A DNA stretch of 64,000 nt from Sphingosinicella sp. BN140058 (GCF_004135585.1 NZ_CP035501.1:2799501-2863500), one strand, 5' to 3'. Positions 17,058-25,999 are shown, counted from the stretch's first letter. A program made the numbers and translations. The notes: generated by a model not told the origin, from the sequence alone.

Positions 17058-17456
17058 TCAGGCCGCTTCGGCGATGCCGAGGAGCTGGGCTTCGTAATTC
17101 ATCAGCCAGCGGCAATCGGCCAGTGCCGTATAGAATTGCTGGCAGGCGACCTTCTGGGCGAAGCTGACGCAGGTGGCCTGGGCTTCGGGCGCCTTGAGCG
17201 CCGCGAGCAGTTCGCGGACCAGATCGATGATATTGTCCTGATGGACGGTGCGGTCGCCACCATCGATATAGGCCATCATGCACGCGAAATAGAGCCGGCG
17301 GGCGGGCGTGTTCGCCTCTTCCGGGGCCATCACGTCGCGGCCGCGAAGCACGCTTGCGCCATTTTCCAGACGCAGATCGGTGCGTCCTACGGAGCGCAGC
17401 ACTGCACCGTTCACGATAACTTTTTCACCGTCGCGCAGGGAAATACGAAGCGACAT
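17058..17456 (-). CDS. flbT: flagellar biosynthesis regulator FlbT
   Basis: A 132-residue protein matching the alphaproteobacterial FlbT family (SLRISLRDGEKVIVNGAVLR at the start and the RLYFACMMAYID helix). In Caulobacter FlbT binds the flagellin mRNA leader and promotes its decay until the hook is finished. It usually sits beside flaF, which is not seen in this window. It is the first gene of its operon, with an ATCCTATAAT-like element 29-38 nt upstream and an AAGGATCGAG ribosome-binding site. Confidence 0.9.
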   Translation of the reverse strand: MSLRISLRDGEKVIVNGAVLRSVGRTDLRLENGASVLRGRDVMAPEEANTPARRLYFACMMAYIDGGDRTVHQDNIIDLVRELLAALKAPEAQATCVSFAQKVACQQFYTALADCRWLMNYEAQLLGIAEAA

Positions 17457-17484
17457 CGTCTCGATCCTTCAGCCGTTTGACTGG

Positions 17485-17494
17485 ATTATAGGAC
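17485..17494 (-). promoter_or_regulatory. GTCCTATAAT element (flbT operon)
   Basis: Minus strand reads GTCCTATAAT. With TATAAT as -10, transcription would start about 22 nt before the flbT ATG. No TTGACA-like -35 is seen. Confidence 0.55.
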
Positions 17495-17557
17495 CGTTGC
17501 CGAGGCTTGACGCGGAACTAGGCAATTTTTGCCCATTGTTGGTTCGCCCCGAACCTC

Positions 17558-17567
17558 ATCCTACAAT
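17558..17567 (+). promoter_or_regulatory. ATCCTACAAT element (flgE)
   Basis: ATCCTACAAT lies 55 nt before the flgE TTG, preceded by TCGCCCCGAACCTC. It faces away from the flbT element 64 bp to the left, so the flbT-flgE gap holds two divergent copies of the box. Confidence 0.5.
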
Positions 17568-17621
17568 GATCGGGAACGATGGGCGCAGAACGCCGGCCGA
17601 CTTATTTTCAGGAGATTTACG

Positions 17622-18941
17622 TTGAGCCTCTATTCCGCGCTTTATGCCGGCGTTTCGGGCCTTTCCGCGCAGTCCAGCGCGATGGCCGGTGTCGCTGACA
17701 ACATCACCAACATCAACACGGTCGGCTACAAAGCCGTACAGACCGAATTCCGCACCCTCGTCACCGACGGCAATGCCAAGAGCAGCTACGCCGCCGGCGG
17801 CGTCACTGCCGCGCCGCAGTCGCTGATCTCGAAGCAGGGCATGCTGCAATCCTCGTCGAGCGACACCGACATCGCCATCGACGGCGCCGGCTTCTTCGTC
17901 GTGCGTTCCGACAACAGCCCGGGCAGCGAAGTCAGCTTCACCCGCGCCGGCTCGTTCAAGCCGGATCCCGAAGGCTTCCTGCGCAACACCAGCGGCCTGA
18001 TGCTGCAGGGCTGGCGCCTGGACACCCAGGGCAATTACGTGGACACCGGCAGCCTCGACACGCTCGAGCCGGTGCGTCTCAGCGACCTGACCGGCACCGC
18101 GATGCCGACCTCGAAGCTGGAAATCCGTGCCAACCTGCAGTCGACCACCCCGGTTCACGCTGCCGTCACCGGCGGCACCTACGCTGCTGGCCAGATTGCC
18201 AACGGCACCGTTACGCCGCAATTCACGCGTTCGATCGACGTCTATGACGCGCAGGGCACCGCCCACCGCGTGACCGTCGGCTTCATCAAGTCCGATGCCA
18301 ACAAGTGGCAGGCCGAAGTCTATGGTGCCCCGACCGACGTGACCAACGGCATCGGTACCCCGGCGATCCCGGGTCTGATCGCCGCCGGCCAAGTCGAGTT
18401 CAACGGCGACGGCAGCCTGAAGTCGCTTCCGGCGAGCTTCGACAAGCTCACCCTGGGCTGGCAGAACAAGGCCGACCCGCTCACCATCGACTTCAATCTC
18501 GGCGATGCGAATGCGCTCAACGGCCTCACCCAGTTCGGCAGCGAATCGGCGCTGATCTCGTCGATCGTCGATGGCGGCATGCTCGGCAATCTCGCCTCGA
18601 TCGAAGTCTCGAAGACCGGCCGCGTCAGCGCCGTGTTCGACGACGGCACCACCCGCGAGGTGTTCCAGCTGCCGATCGCCACCTTCGCCAACCCGGACGG
18701 CCTCACCCGCATGTCGGGCAACGCCTTCCAGATGTCGGCCAATTCCGGCAATTACGCGATCAACAAGGCGGGCGCCCTCGGTGCCGGCCAGATCGCAAGC
18801 AGCTCGCTCGAGGCGTCCAATGCCGATCTCGCCGGCGAGTTCACCAACATGATCCGCTTTCAGCGCGCCTACAGCGCGTCGTCGAAGATCATCACGACCG
18901 TCGACGACATGCTCCAGGAAGTGTCGAACCTGAAGCGCTAA
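17622..18941 (+). CDS. flgE: flagellar hook protein FlgE
   Basis: A 439-residue protein that polymerises into the hook. The N-terminus LYSALYAGVSGLSAQSSAMAGVADNITNINTVGYK carries the rod/hook signature, and the C-terminus (ASNADLAGEFTNMIRFQRAYSASSKIITTVDDML) is the paired helix; both ends are conserved in the axial family. The length and the central FlgE D2-like region (IDVYDAQGTAHRVTVGF) separate it from the rod proteins. The start is a TTG with AGGAGA about 6 nt upstream, better than an upstream in-frame codon that has no such site. flgK and flgL follow on the same strand. Confidence 0.95.
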   Translation: MSLYSALYAGVSGLSAQSSAMAGVADNITNINTVGYKAVQTEFRTLVTDGNAKSSYAAGGVTAAPQSLISKQGMLQSSSSDTDIAIDGAGFFVVRSDNSPGSEVSFTRAGSFKPDPEGFLRNTSGLMLQGWRLDTQGNYVDTGSLDTLEPVRLSDLTGTAMPTSKLEIRANLQSTTPVHAAVTGGTYAAGQIANGTVTPQFTRSIDVYDAQGTAHRVTVGFIKSDANKWQAEVYGAPTDVTNGIGTPAIPGLIAAGQVEFNGDGSLKSLPASFDKLTLGWQNKADPLTIDFNLGDANALNGLTQFGSESALISSIVDGGMLGNLASIEVSKTGRVSAVFDDGTTREVFQLPIATFANPDGLTRMSGNAFQMSANSGNYAINKAGALGAGQIASSSLEASNADLAGEFTNMIRFQRAYSASSKIITTVDDMLQEVSNLKR

Positions 18942-19007
18942 GCGGCCATCGGCCCGGCCGATCCCGGCCGGGCCCTCACTATCCTGAAGTTCGAAGGAAA
19001 GATCGGC

Positions 19008-21095
19008 GTGTCCCTCAACGAGATCCTCGGATCGGCAATATCCGGCCTCAATGCGTCCCAATCGGGGCTGCGTTCCGTGTCGAACAACATCGCCAACGTG
19101 GGCACTGCCGGCTATGCGCGCGAGCGCGTCGGCCTGACCACGGCCGTGACCAACGGCCGTGTCAACGGCGTGATCGTCGGCGAGCCGGAGCGCGTCGCCG
19201 ATCGCTTCCTCGAACTCAGTGTCTACAAGCGCTCCGGCGACATGGGTCAGTCGGAGGTCACCGCATCCTATATGGATCGCCTCCAGGCGTTTCTCGGTGA
19301 GCCGGGGTCCGAATCCGGGCTGCCGGCGCGGCTCGATGCCATTTCCGCCTCGGCCGTGCGGCTGACCAGCGGCCAGGCCGCCAATCAGAATGTCGCCGCC
19401 TTCGTCGGCGATGTCGAGGATGCGATCACCTCCATCCGTCGCCTCGACGGTGACGTTTCGAGCCTGCGAACGGACGTGGAATCCGAAGTCGGCTACACGG
19501 TCGAACGCACCAACGGCCTGCTGTCGCGCGTTTACGAACTCAACAACGAAGTCGCCCGCCTGCAGGGCCTGGGCAAGAGCCCGGCCGGCGCGATCGACCA
19601 GCGGGTCGCTGCTCTCGAGGAGCTGAGCACCCTCGTCAAGGTCAGCGTTCGCGATCAGCCGGACGGCCGAGTCATCCTCGAAACGCCGCAGGGCGCAACC
19701 CTGCTCGACCGCCGGCTTCGTCAGCTCGATTATTCCTCGGCCGGAACCGGGGTCGCCCAGCCCGTCTACCCATCGATCGGGATCCGTTTCGCCGAGTCCA
19801 ACGGTACGCTCGGCGCCGCGACCGGCGACAAGATCGATAGCGCGGCGATCGGCGGCAAGCTTGGCGGCCTCATCGATCTGCGCGATCGGGCTCTGCCCCA
19901 GTTCGCCGACAAGCTCGGGCAATTGTTCGGCGGTCTGGCCCAGACGCTCAACGCCGCGGCCAATGCCGGCACCGCCGTGCCGCCGCCGGCGCGGCTCGAC
20001 GGCCGCCCAACCGGCGTCGTCGGCACCGACCGCCTCGGCTTCACCGGCGCGGCCACCTTCGCCGTGACCAAGTCGAACGGCGACTTGGTCGCCAAGACCA
20101 CGATCGACTTCTCGGGCATGGCCACCGTCGACGACGCGGTTGCCGCGATCAATGCCGGGCTCGGTGGCGCCGGAACGGCGACCTTCGCCGACGGCAAGCT
20201 CGTCATCGCCGCGAGTGCCTCCGGCAACGGCGTCGCGCTCGCGCAGGACGAGGCTAATCCGAGCAGCCGCGCCGGCGTCGGCTTCTCGCAATATTTCGGT
20301 CTCAACGATCTCATCCGCAGCAAGGACAGCCCGCTTGTGCCGTCCGGCTTCGTCGGCACGGACCCGCACGGTTTCGCGCCGGGGCAGACCACCGACATCG
20401 TGCTGCGCGATGCTTCGGGCCGGTCGCTGACCAAGTTCACGCTGTCGCCGGCGGGAACGACGTTCAACGATCTCGTCGGTCAGCTGAACGCCAGTCCGCT
20501 TGCCGATTACGGAGATTTCGCGCTCGACAGCAAGGGCCGGATCCAGTTCCAGCCGGATGCAGCGGTATCCGGCGCGTCGCTGACCATCGTCTCGGATTCG
20601 ACCGATCGTCTCGGCACCGGCCAGTCCTTCTCCGCTTTGTCCGCGCTCACCGGCGCCTCGATGGGCCTTGGCACCGGCCAGGTCCGTCCCGACATCGGGA
20701 TGAACGCCGCTTTGATGCCGCTGGCCCGGCTGCAGACCAATGTCGCAGTCGGCGAGCGCGCGCTTGGGCAGAGCGATCTGCGCGGCGGAACCGGCTTCGT
20801 CGAGGAGCTCGCGAAGCTCGTCGATTTCGGCTCCGGCGGCGTCGCCACGCTCGAGCGCTTCTCGGGGCTGCTTCTTGGCGGCGCGGGAACCGAAGCCGCG
20901 CAGGCGACCGAGGCGTTCGAAGATGCATCGGCGCGCCGCGACGATGCGGTCAACCGCCGCGACGGCTTTTCCGGCGTCAGCATCGATGAGGAACTCGCCC
21001 AGATGGTGGTGCTCCAGAACAGCTATTCCGCGGCGGCGCGGGTGATCTCCACCGCCACCGAAATGTACGACACACTCATCAACATGGTCCGCTGA
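19008..21095 (+). CDS. flgK: flagellar hook-filament junction protein FlgK (HAP1)
   Basis: A 695-residue protein that caps the hook and joins it to the filament. It starts with SLNEILGSAISGLNASQSGLRSVSNNIANVGTAGYARERV, the axial-protein N-signature. It ends with GVSIDEELAQMVVLQNSYSAAARVISTATEMYDTLINMVR, typical FlgK. The start is a GTG with GAAGGAAAG upstream. flgL begins 11 nt after the stop, so the two junction proteins are co-expressed. Confidence 0.95.
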   Translation: MSLNEILGSAISGLNASQSGLRSVSNNIANVGTAGYARERVGLTTAVTNGRVNGVIVGEPERVADRFLELSVYKRSGDMGQSEVTASYMDRLQAFLGEPGSESGLPARLDAISASAVRLTSGQAANQNVAAFVGDVEDAITSIRRLDGDVSSLRTDVESEVGYTVERTNGLLSRVYELNNEVARLQGLGKSPAGAIDQRVAALEELSTLVKVSVRDQPDGRVILETPQGATLLDRRLRQLDYSSAGTGVAQPVYPSIGIRFAESNGTLGAATGDKIDSAAIGGKLGGLIDLRDRALPQFADKLGQLFGGLAQTLNAAANAGTAVPPPARLDGRPTGVVGTDRLGFTGAATFAVTKSNGDLVAKTTIDFSGMATVDDAVAAINAGLGGAGTATFADGKLVIAASASGNGVALAQDEANPSSRAGVGFSQYFGLNDLIRSKDSPLVPSGFVGTDPHGFAPGQTTDIVLRDASGRSLTKFTLSPAGTTFNDLVGQLNASPLADYGDFALDSKGRIQFQPDAAVSGASLTIVSDSTDRLGTGQSFSALSALTGASMGLGTGQVRPDIGMNAALMPLARLQTNVAVGERALGQSDLRGGTGFVEELAKLVDFGSGGVATLERFSGLLLGGAGTEAAQATEAFEDASARRDDAVNRRDGFSGVSIDEELAQMVVLQNSYSAAARVISTATEMYDTLINMVR

Positions 21096-21106
21096 GAGAG
21101 GCTTTC

Positions 21107-22015
21107 ATGAACCGCGTCGCCACCATCCCAATGCAGCGTAACCTGTCCACGGCCATCCAGAAGAGCCAGCAGCAGCTCGCTGAAACCCAGCTCCAGCTCG
21201 CCAGCGGCAAGAAAGCGCGCGATTATGCGGCGCTGGGTACGCAGACCGTGCGCCAGATCTCGGCCCGCAGCCTGCTCTCGCGGCAGGAGGCGCAAAGCAC
21301 CGTCGCCAACACGGTCGGCACGACCCTCAGCCTCTACGATGCCAACATCACGGCCATCGACAGCTCGGTCAGCGATCTCCAGAAATCTATCCTGACGGCG
21401 GTCGGCACTGGTCAGTCCGTCGGCCTGCAGGAAGCGATCGAGCAGACGTTCCAGCAGTTTCGCGCGTCGCTCAACGCGTCGGAAGGCGGTCTGCCGCTCT
21501 TTGCCGGCTCCCAGACCGACTCCCTGCCGTTCAAGCCGGCCAAACTGGCGGACACGGTCGGGATGGCGGCGTCCGACGCTTTCTCGAACGACGGCGTACG
21601 CGCGTCGGCGCACGTCGCCGACGGCGTCGACGTCGAATATGGTGCCGGCGCCGACGAAGTCGGAACCAAGCTGTTCCTTGCCTTCCAGAAGCTCGCCGCG
21701 GCCGGAGACATCGGCGAGAAGCCGACCGATGCCCAGAACACGGCGCTCAACGAGGCGCTGAGCATGCTCGGCGACGGTCTCGTCAACGTTCGCAACATCA
21801 ATGCGGAGAACGGCCGCAAGCAGCAGCAGATCGAGACGCTCGGCACCCGCGCCGACGATCGCGCGGTGCTGCTCAAGGACCTGATCAAGAAGAACGAGGA
21901 CGCCGATCTTGCCCAGGTTGCGATAGACCTCAACATTCAGCAGACGACGCTCAAGGCGAGTTTCTCGGTCTTCTCGCAGCTCTCGACGCTGTCGCTGACC
22001 GACTATCTGCGCTGA
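21107..22015 (+). CDS. flgL: flagellar hook-filament junction protein FlgL (HAP3)
   Basis: A 302-residue flagellin-like junction protein. The N-terminal helix (NLSTAIQKSQQQLAETQLQLASGKKARDYAALG) resembles flagellin D0/D1, and the C-terminal helix ends TLKASFSVFSQLSTLSLTDYLR. It sits immediately after flgK and before a strong terminator, and it ends the rightward flgE-flgK-flgL unit. Confidence 0.93.
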   Translation: MNRVATIPMQRNLSTAIQKSQQQLAETQLQLASGKKARDYAALGTQTVRQISARSLLSRQEAQSTVANTVGTTLSLYDANITAIDSSVSDLQKSILTAVGTGQSVGLQEAIEQTFQQFRASLNASEGGLPLFAGSQTDSLPFKPAKLADTVGMAASDAFSNDGVRASAHVADGVDVEYGAGADEVGTKLFLAFQKLAAAGDIGEKPTDAQNTALNEALSMLGDGLVNVRNINAENGRKQQQIETLGTRADDRAVLLKDLIKKNEDADLAQVAIDLNIQQTTLKASFSVFSQLSTLSLTDYLR

Positions 22016-22040
22016 TCCCGACGGCTCCGCGAAACTTATG

Positions 22041-22075
22041 AAGGGCCGGGTGCGCTAAGCGCCCGGCCCTTTTTC
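22041..22075 (+). terminator. intrinsic terminator after flgL
   Basis: A GC-rich hairpin with arms AAGGGCCGGG and CCCGGCCCTT, extended by GCGC pairing around a TAA loop and with one bulged T, followed by TTTTT. It lies 26 nt after the flgL stop. Confidence 0.85.
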
Positions 22076-22114
22076 GTGCGCATGTTCGGCCCGGATGCGG
22101 GGCGCAAACGAAAT

Positions 22115-22145
22115 GGGCCGCGCGGCAAGCAATGCCGCGCGGCCC
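22115..22145 (-). terminator. hairpin ending the leftward TPR-like gene
   Basis: A perfect 13-bp stem (GGGCCGCGCGGCA with its complement) around a 5-nt loop, 28 nt past the stop of the minus-strand gene. The following run on the minus strand is only moderately T-rich (ATTTCGTTT). Confidence 0.65.
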
Positions 22146-22172
22146 TTGGACTGCATTCGGACGCGAGCGGGC

Positions 22173-23981
22173 TCAGCTGTTCCTGCGGACTTCGAGCAGG
22201 TCGGCGATGTCGCCGGCCGGGCTTGCCGTCGGGATTGCCGCCATTGCCTTGCCGAGGCGCTCCGGATCGACCGAGGCCGGATCGCTGGTCAGCGCGTCGA
22301 ACGCGGCCGCGGTCGGCAGCGTCGCGAAGGCGCCTGCATAACGTGCACGAAGCGCGGCAATCTCCGGCTCGCGATGTGTCATCGCCAGCGCCACGGCATG
22401 GCGAAGGATCGTCGCCTGACCGACCTCGCTGAGCTTGCCGGCGGGCGGCAGAGCCGGGGCGGCCTCGGCGGCGAAGGCAGCCCAGGCACGCGCCTTCCAG
22501 AGGATCTCGGCGCGAAGGCCTGCGCCGTCCGGCACCTCCTGCAGCACCGCCAGCGCTTCCGAGGTCTTGCCGAGCTGGGTCAGGGCGACCGCCTCGACGC
22601 GGTGGCGCTCGGCCCGCATCTCGGGCGTATAGACGATGTTCGCCGTGTCGCGGATCACCTTCAATGCCATGTCCGGGCGCCCGGCGAGGATGTGGAGGCG
22701 GCCGACCTTTGCAGATAGCGGCCCCTTGGCGAGATCCTGGGCGCGGACATAGAGCTGATGTTCCAGCAGTTCGGCGGCCTTGGCGTACAAGCCGGCGCTC
22801 TGCAGGCGATCGGCAAAGTGGTTGACGAGGAGGTCTCCCTCCGCCCCAAGCGGCGCAAGATCGCGGAAATCCCAGTACAGGCCGAGTGCCTGATCGAGCG
22901 GCATCCGGTTCGCTGCATCGAGCACGCTTGCGAGCTGTTTCTGGAGCGCGGCCGCAAGCGGCGGCCCTTCGGCACCAAGCTCGAAATAGTTGAACAGGGT
23001 CGAACCCGCCGAGAGCGCTCCGCGCGTGTCGCCGGAGTCGGTCGCGAGACGGTAGCTGAGTTCGAGCGCGCGGCGCTCGATCGGCCCGCCGCGCCAGCCG
23101 TAGCGGATGCGGTTGAGCTTCTCGATCGCAGCATTGGGCGCGATGTCCTTGCGGGCGACGCTGTCTTCGATCCCGGCAAGCTCGGCGTCGAGGCGTTGTT
23201 CCTCGGTGCCGCTCTTGGCCACCCGGCGAAGCTGGATGCGCGCTTCTCCAGGCTTCCCGAGTGCGTAGAAGGCGCGGCCGCGCAGCAGATCGCCGGCCGG
23301 GTCGCCGGAGCGGATCTGGCGCAGGGTCGACATGGCGAGATCGGCGCGACCGGTTTCGAGCGCCGCCTCCGCGGTGGCGAGGACGAAGCGATTGCGCTGT
23401 TCCGCCGGGCGCGCGTTGAGCGCCGGCAGGGCGCAGTTCAGCTGACCCAGCGCCTGCTCGCCGAAACCGGCCTCGGCGAGGACCAGCAGCCGCCAGGCGC
23501 AGGCCTCGGCGTTGTTGGCGAGAGCGGGGCCGATCAGCGCTTCCAGCGCCTGCTGCGGGCGCCGCATCTGCGCAAAAGCGGCGCCCTTTGCGAGGCGGAA
23601 GGTGTCGACCAGAGCGAGATCGGGATCGTCCGATTCCATGACTTCGAGCACGCCGGCAGCCTCGCTGCCGAGTTCCTGCCCGATCAGGCTGGTCGCGTAG
23701 CGCCAGCGTGTCCGCTGGCGGTTCTCGGCATCGGCGCGGGCGAGCGCCTTCCAGGCTTCCTCGTGGCCGATCACCGTCCAGGCTTCGTTGCCCTTCGGCA
23801 GGGGGCGCTCGGCAAGCTCGGTCGCGAAGCCCGGCAGGCGGCCCTCGGGGCGCTGTTGCGGCTGGGGCGCGGCGGCCGCGAACAGGCTGTTGCCCTCGGC
23901 TCCGGGGTTCGTCTCGGCGGCGGAGAGCGCCGCCGCCGACACAGCGGCCGCCGCGGCTGCGAGCAGCAATTGTGCCTTCAT
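22173..23981 (-). CDS. exported TPR-like helical-repeat protein, function unknown
   Basis: A 602-residue protein with a clear signal peptide (residues 1-22, ending AALSA-AE). The rest is almost entirely alpha-helical pairs rich in Ala/Leu, such as GRADLAMSTLRQIRSGDPAGDLLRGRAFYALGKPGEARIQLRR, the pattern of tetratricopeptide repeats. It likely acts in the periplasm as a protein-protein scaffold. It overlaps the upstream 89-residue membrane protein by 4 nt, and that unit carries the island's ATCCTATAAT box. I therefore infer a motility role, perhaps at the motor or stator, but no known flagellar protein name fits. Confidence 0.7.
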   Translation of the reverse strand: MKAQLLLAAAAAAVSAAALSAAETNPGAEGNSLFAAAAPQPQQRPEGRLPGFATELAERPLPKGNEAWTVIGHEEAWKALARADAENRQRTRWRYATSLIGQELGSEAAGVLEVMESDDPDLALVDTFRLAKGAAFAQMRRPQQALEALIGPALANNAEACAWRLLVLAEAGFGEQALGQLNCALPALNARPAEQRNRFVLATAEAALETGRADLAMSTLRQIRSGDPAGDLLRGRAFYALGKPGEARIQLRRVAKSGTEEQRLDAELAGIEDSVARKDIAPNAAIEKLNRIRYGWRGGPIERRALELSYRLATDSGDTRGALSAGSTLFNYFELGAEGPPLAAALQKQLASVLDAANRMPLDQALGLYWDFRDLAPLGAEGDLLVNHFADRLQSAGLYAKAAELLEHQLYVRAQDLAKGPLSAKVGRLHILAGRPDMALKVIRDTANIVYTPEMRAERHRVEAVALTQLGKTSEALAVLQEVPDGAGLRAEILWKARAWAAFAAEAAPALPPAGKLSEVGQATILRHAVALAMTHREPEIAALRARYAGAFATLPTAAAFDALTSDPASVDPERLGKAMAAIPTASPAGDIADLLEVRRNS

Positions 23982-24247
23982 CGGGCAAGCCCCGGCAGGA
24001 TGAACATGGTGAAGCCGACCGCGCCCGCGGCGCAGGCGATCAGGAACAGAAAGATCGGGACCAGCGAAAGCCCGCTCTTGGCATCGGCCGCAGCGGCGCC
24101 GCCGGCAAGCCCGGTGCCGCGATCGTCCATCGAACCGGCAATGGCGTTGGGGTCGAAATCGGTCGCCCGACGCAGCGGATGCGGCGGTGCACCGCCGTCG
24201 CGCTGACCGATGACTCTGACTTTTCCTGGCTTCTGGTCGCGGCTCAT
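23978..24247 (-). CDS. small C-tail-anchored membrane protein, 89 aa
   Basis: A soluble, Gly/Asp-rich N-terminal two thirds is followed by one hydrophobic helix near the C-terminus (SLVPIFLFLIACAAGAVGFTMFILPG). Topology is probably tail-anchored with the N-terminus in the cytoplasm. It is the first gene of a two-gene unit with the exported TPR-like protein (ATGA overlap). A GGAGGGCTGGG ribosome-binding site and an ATCCTATAAT element are upstream. I do not recognise the family. Confidence 0.65.
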   Translation of the reverse strand: MSRDQKPGKVRVIGQRDGGAPPHPLRRATDFDPNAIAGSMDDRGTGLAGGAAAADAKSGLSLVPIFLFLIACAAGAVGFTMFILPGLAR

Positions 24248-24276
24248 CCCAGCCCTCCGGGTAACGATTTGTTTCT

Positions 24277-24286
24277 ATTATAGGAT
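24277..24286 (-). promoter_or_regulatory. ATCCTATAAT element (89-aa protein / TPR unit)
   Basis: Minus strand reads ATCCTATAAT, giving a leader of about 23 nt to the ATG at 24247. A TGCCGCCC block lies about 8 nt farther upstream, as it does at the fliL element. Confidence 0.55.
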
Positions 24287-24364
24287 GAAAAGGGCGGCAG
24301 GCGGCCCGGTGCGCATCATGCGTTTGCTCGGGCTGTCCAGCGTTGAGTAACCAGGGGAAGTGAA

Positions 24365-24781
24365 GTGCCGCTCAAGCCGAAACGTCTCGCCCTCGCTGCG
24401 GGCCTGCTCGCCGTGGCAGCCGCCGGCGGGGCCGGCATGGCAACCGCGTCGGACGGCGATGCGCCGGTCGGCGCCGCCTTCGTGCCGCTGGACGAGGTCG
24501 TCGTGCCGATCATCGGCAGCAACCGTGTCGAAGGCACCCTGCGCGTCAGCATGGTGATCGAGGCCAAGGACGAGAGCGAGGCCGCCAAGGTCAGTGACCG
24601 GCTGCCGGAATTGCGCTCGGCCACCCTTGCTGCCGCCGTCGAATATTCGCGCCTCTACGCTTCGGCACTCGCGCCGGTGGACGCCGAGCGGCTGCGTGGT
24701 GACATGACCGCGGCACTGAAGCAGGCCAATCCCGCCGTTGGCCGGGTGCTGGTGACCGAAGTCTCCGCTTTTCCGGTCTGA
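24365..24781 (+). CDS. exported FliL-like protein
   Basis: A 138-residue protein with a signal sequence (KPKRLALAAGLLAVAAAGGAGMATA). The mature part has the FliL periplasmic pattern: FVPLDEVVVPI, then EGTLRVSMVIEAKDESEAAKVSDRLPELRSATL, and a terminal strand VLVTEVSAFPV. FliL supports stators at the motor. A canonical fliL is at 27390-27896, so this is a second, secreted version lacking the usual cytoplasmic lysine-rich tail. It starts at a GTG with GGGGAAG just upstream. The FliL relationship is by eye and moderately sure. Confidence 0.6.
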   Translation: MPLKPKRLALAAGLLAVAAAGGAGMATASDGDAPVGAAFVPLDEVVVPIIGSNRVEGTLRVSMVIEAKDESEAAKVSDRLPELRSATLAAAVEYSRLYASALAPVDAERLRGDMTAALKQANPAVGRVLVTEVSAFPV

Positions 24782-24886
24782 ATCGCGCGGGCGCAAAATC
24801 ATCGTCGTGCATGCCGGTCAGGATTTCTTAACCCTGATCCGACGGCGCTCGCCTCGATCGCGAAGATCGAACTTCGCAGGACAAAA

Positions 24887-24916
24887 AAAGGGGGCGCTCC
24901 GCGGAGCGCCCCCTTT
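24887..24916. terminator. bidirectional terminator
   Basis: A perfect stem of 13 bp (AAAGGGGGCGCTC with its complement) around CGCG, flanked by A-rich and T-rich runs. It sits between the FliL-like gene (plus) and the motE-like gene (minus) and can serve both. Confidence 0.85.
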
Positions 24917-24917
24917 C

Positions 24918-25463
24918 TTATTTGCGGGCGGCGGTGGCGGTGGGCGCGGGCACCGGCCGCGCCGCGGGGCGCGGCGGGTGGGCCGACTTGCCGGCCATCG
25001 CCATGCTCAGCCGTGCGGCGGCATCCGCGCTCATCGCCCCGAGGATCGAGGCGGTGGCGCGATCGCGCATCCGCTTCGCCACCTGCACCTGAACGTCGAG
25101 CTCGAGCTGCTCGAACACGCGCGCGGCCTTCGCCGGCTTCATCGTCTGATAAATGCGGGCAAGGCCGTCATAGGGCCCTTCCTCTTCCGTCTCCTTGCCG
25201 GTTCCAGGCTTGGGCGCAGTCTGACGGGCCTGCATGTCGGCCTTCAGGCGCTCTTCGGCGGCGCGGGCCGCCTGCTCGCGCAGGTCGAGCGCCCGGTTGC
25301 GCCCGGCCGCAGCGCGATCGCGCTCCGTGACGGATTCCTTGATCGAAACACCCATGCGGGTCTCGGGGGCGGCCGGCGCCGACACCGCCGCACCGTTGGC
25401 GACGATGGCGATGCCGGCGACACCGGCGAGCAGCGGCAGCAAAGGAATACGCTTGGCCATCAC
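24918..25463 (-). CDS. MotE-like chaperone (MgtE N-domain-like)
   Basis: A 181-residue protein with an N-terminal membrane/signal helix, then a coiled coil (RDRAAAGRNRALDLREQAARAAEERLKADM). Next comes a helical domain reading YDGLARIYQTMKPAKAARVFEQLELDVQVQVAKRMRDRATASILGAMSADAAARL, the MgtE intracellular-N-like motif found in MotE. In rhizobia MotE is a periplasmic chaperone for the motility protein MotC. It is the last gene of fliL-fliM-DUF6468-motE, with an ATGA overlap to the gene before it. Confidence 0.7.
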   Translation of the reverse strand: MMAKRIPLLPLLAGVAGIAIVANGAAVSAPAAPETRMGVSIKESVTERDRAAAGRNRALDLREQAARAAEERLKADMQARQTAPKPGTGKETEEEGPYDGLARIYQTMKPAKAARVFEQLELDVQVQVAKRMRDRATASILGAMSADAAARLSMAMAGKSAHPPRPAARPVPAPTATAARK

Positions 25464-25999
25464 GCCGCCTCGGCCACGGCGGCAGCAACCGCGGCAGCCA
25501 TCAGCGGCGCGGCACTTTCCGCCTCACCAGCGATACCGGCTTCGGCAGCCGACTTGCCGGCTGGGCGGCGCGGGGCACGCTTCGCCGGTTCGGTCTTGGC
25601 GCGTTCCGGCTTGGCAGGAATCTTCGGCCGCGCCGGCTTGGTGTCGCTCTCGGCCGTGATCTCGGCATCGGCCTGCGGGGCCTTGGGAGCGGCCTCGACG
25701 GTCTGAACGATGCGCTCGGCGACCGCGTTTGCGATGCCGACCATCATCACCAGTTCCTCGCGCATCTCCTCGCCCTTGGCGACGGTTCGGGCATTGGCGG
25801 CGCCTTCGGTGCGCAGCGTCTCCTTGAGATCGCCGAGCACGTGGCGGGCCTGCCCTGTCGCCTTGTCGAGCGCTTCGACGACCTCCTTGAGGCCGCCCTT
25901 CTTCATCGTCTCGAAGCTGCGCATCATGCGGACGCTCTGCACGAGCACCGCGCCGCAGAGCAGGATGAGAACGATGTTGGTCAAGGTGGCGAACGTCAT
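25460..25999 (-). CDS. DUF6468-like flagellar-cluster membrane protein
   Basis: A 179-residue protein with one N-terminal transmembrane helix (TNIVLILLCGAVLVQSVRMMRSF), a helical region and a Pro/Lys/Ala-rich tail. Proteins of this layout follow fliM in many alphaproteobacteria and are grouped as DUF6468; their role is unknown. It overlaps fliM and the motE-like gene by 4 nt each, so it is tightly coupled to the switch. The name rests on layout and context, not on a profile search. Confidence 0.6.
   Translation of the reverse strand: MTFATLTNIVLILLCGAVLVQSVRMMRSFETMKKGGLKEVVEALDKATGQARHVLGDLKETLRTEGAANARTVAKGEEMREELVMMVGIANAVAERIVQTVEAAPKAPQADAEITAESDTKPARPKIPAKPERAKTEPAKRAPRRPAGKSAAEAGIAGEAESAAPLMAAAVAAAVAEAA

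Noticed and set aside
17556..20369. 937-codon minus-strand open frame opposite flgE and flgK
   Set aside because: flgE and flgK have full conserved signatures on the plus strand. The antisense frame is low-complexity Asp/Arg/Gly/Ala text with no domain.
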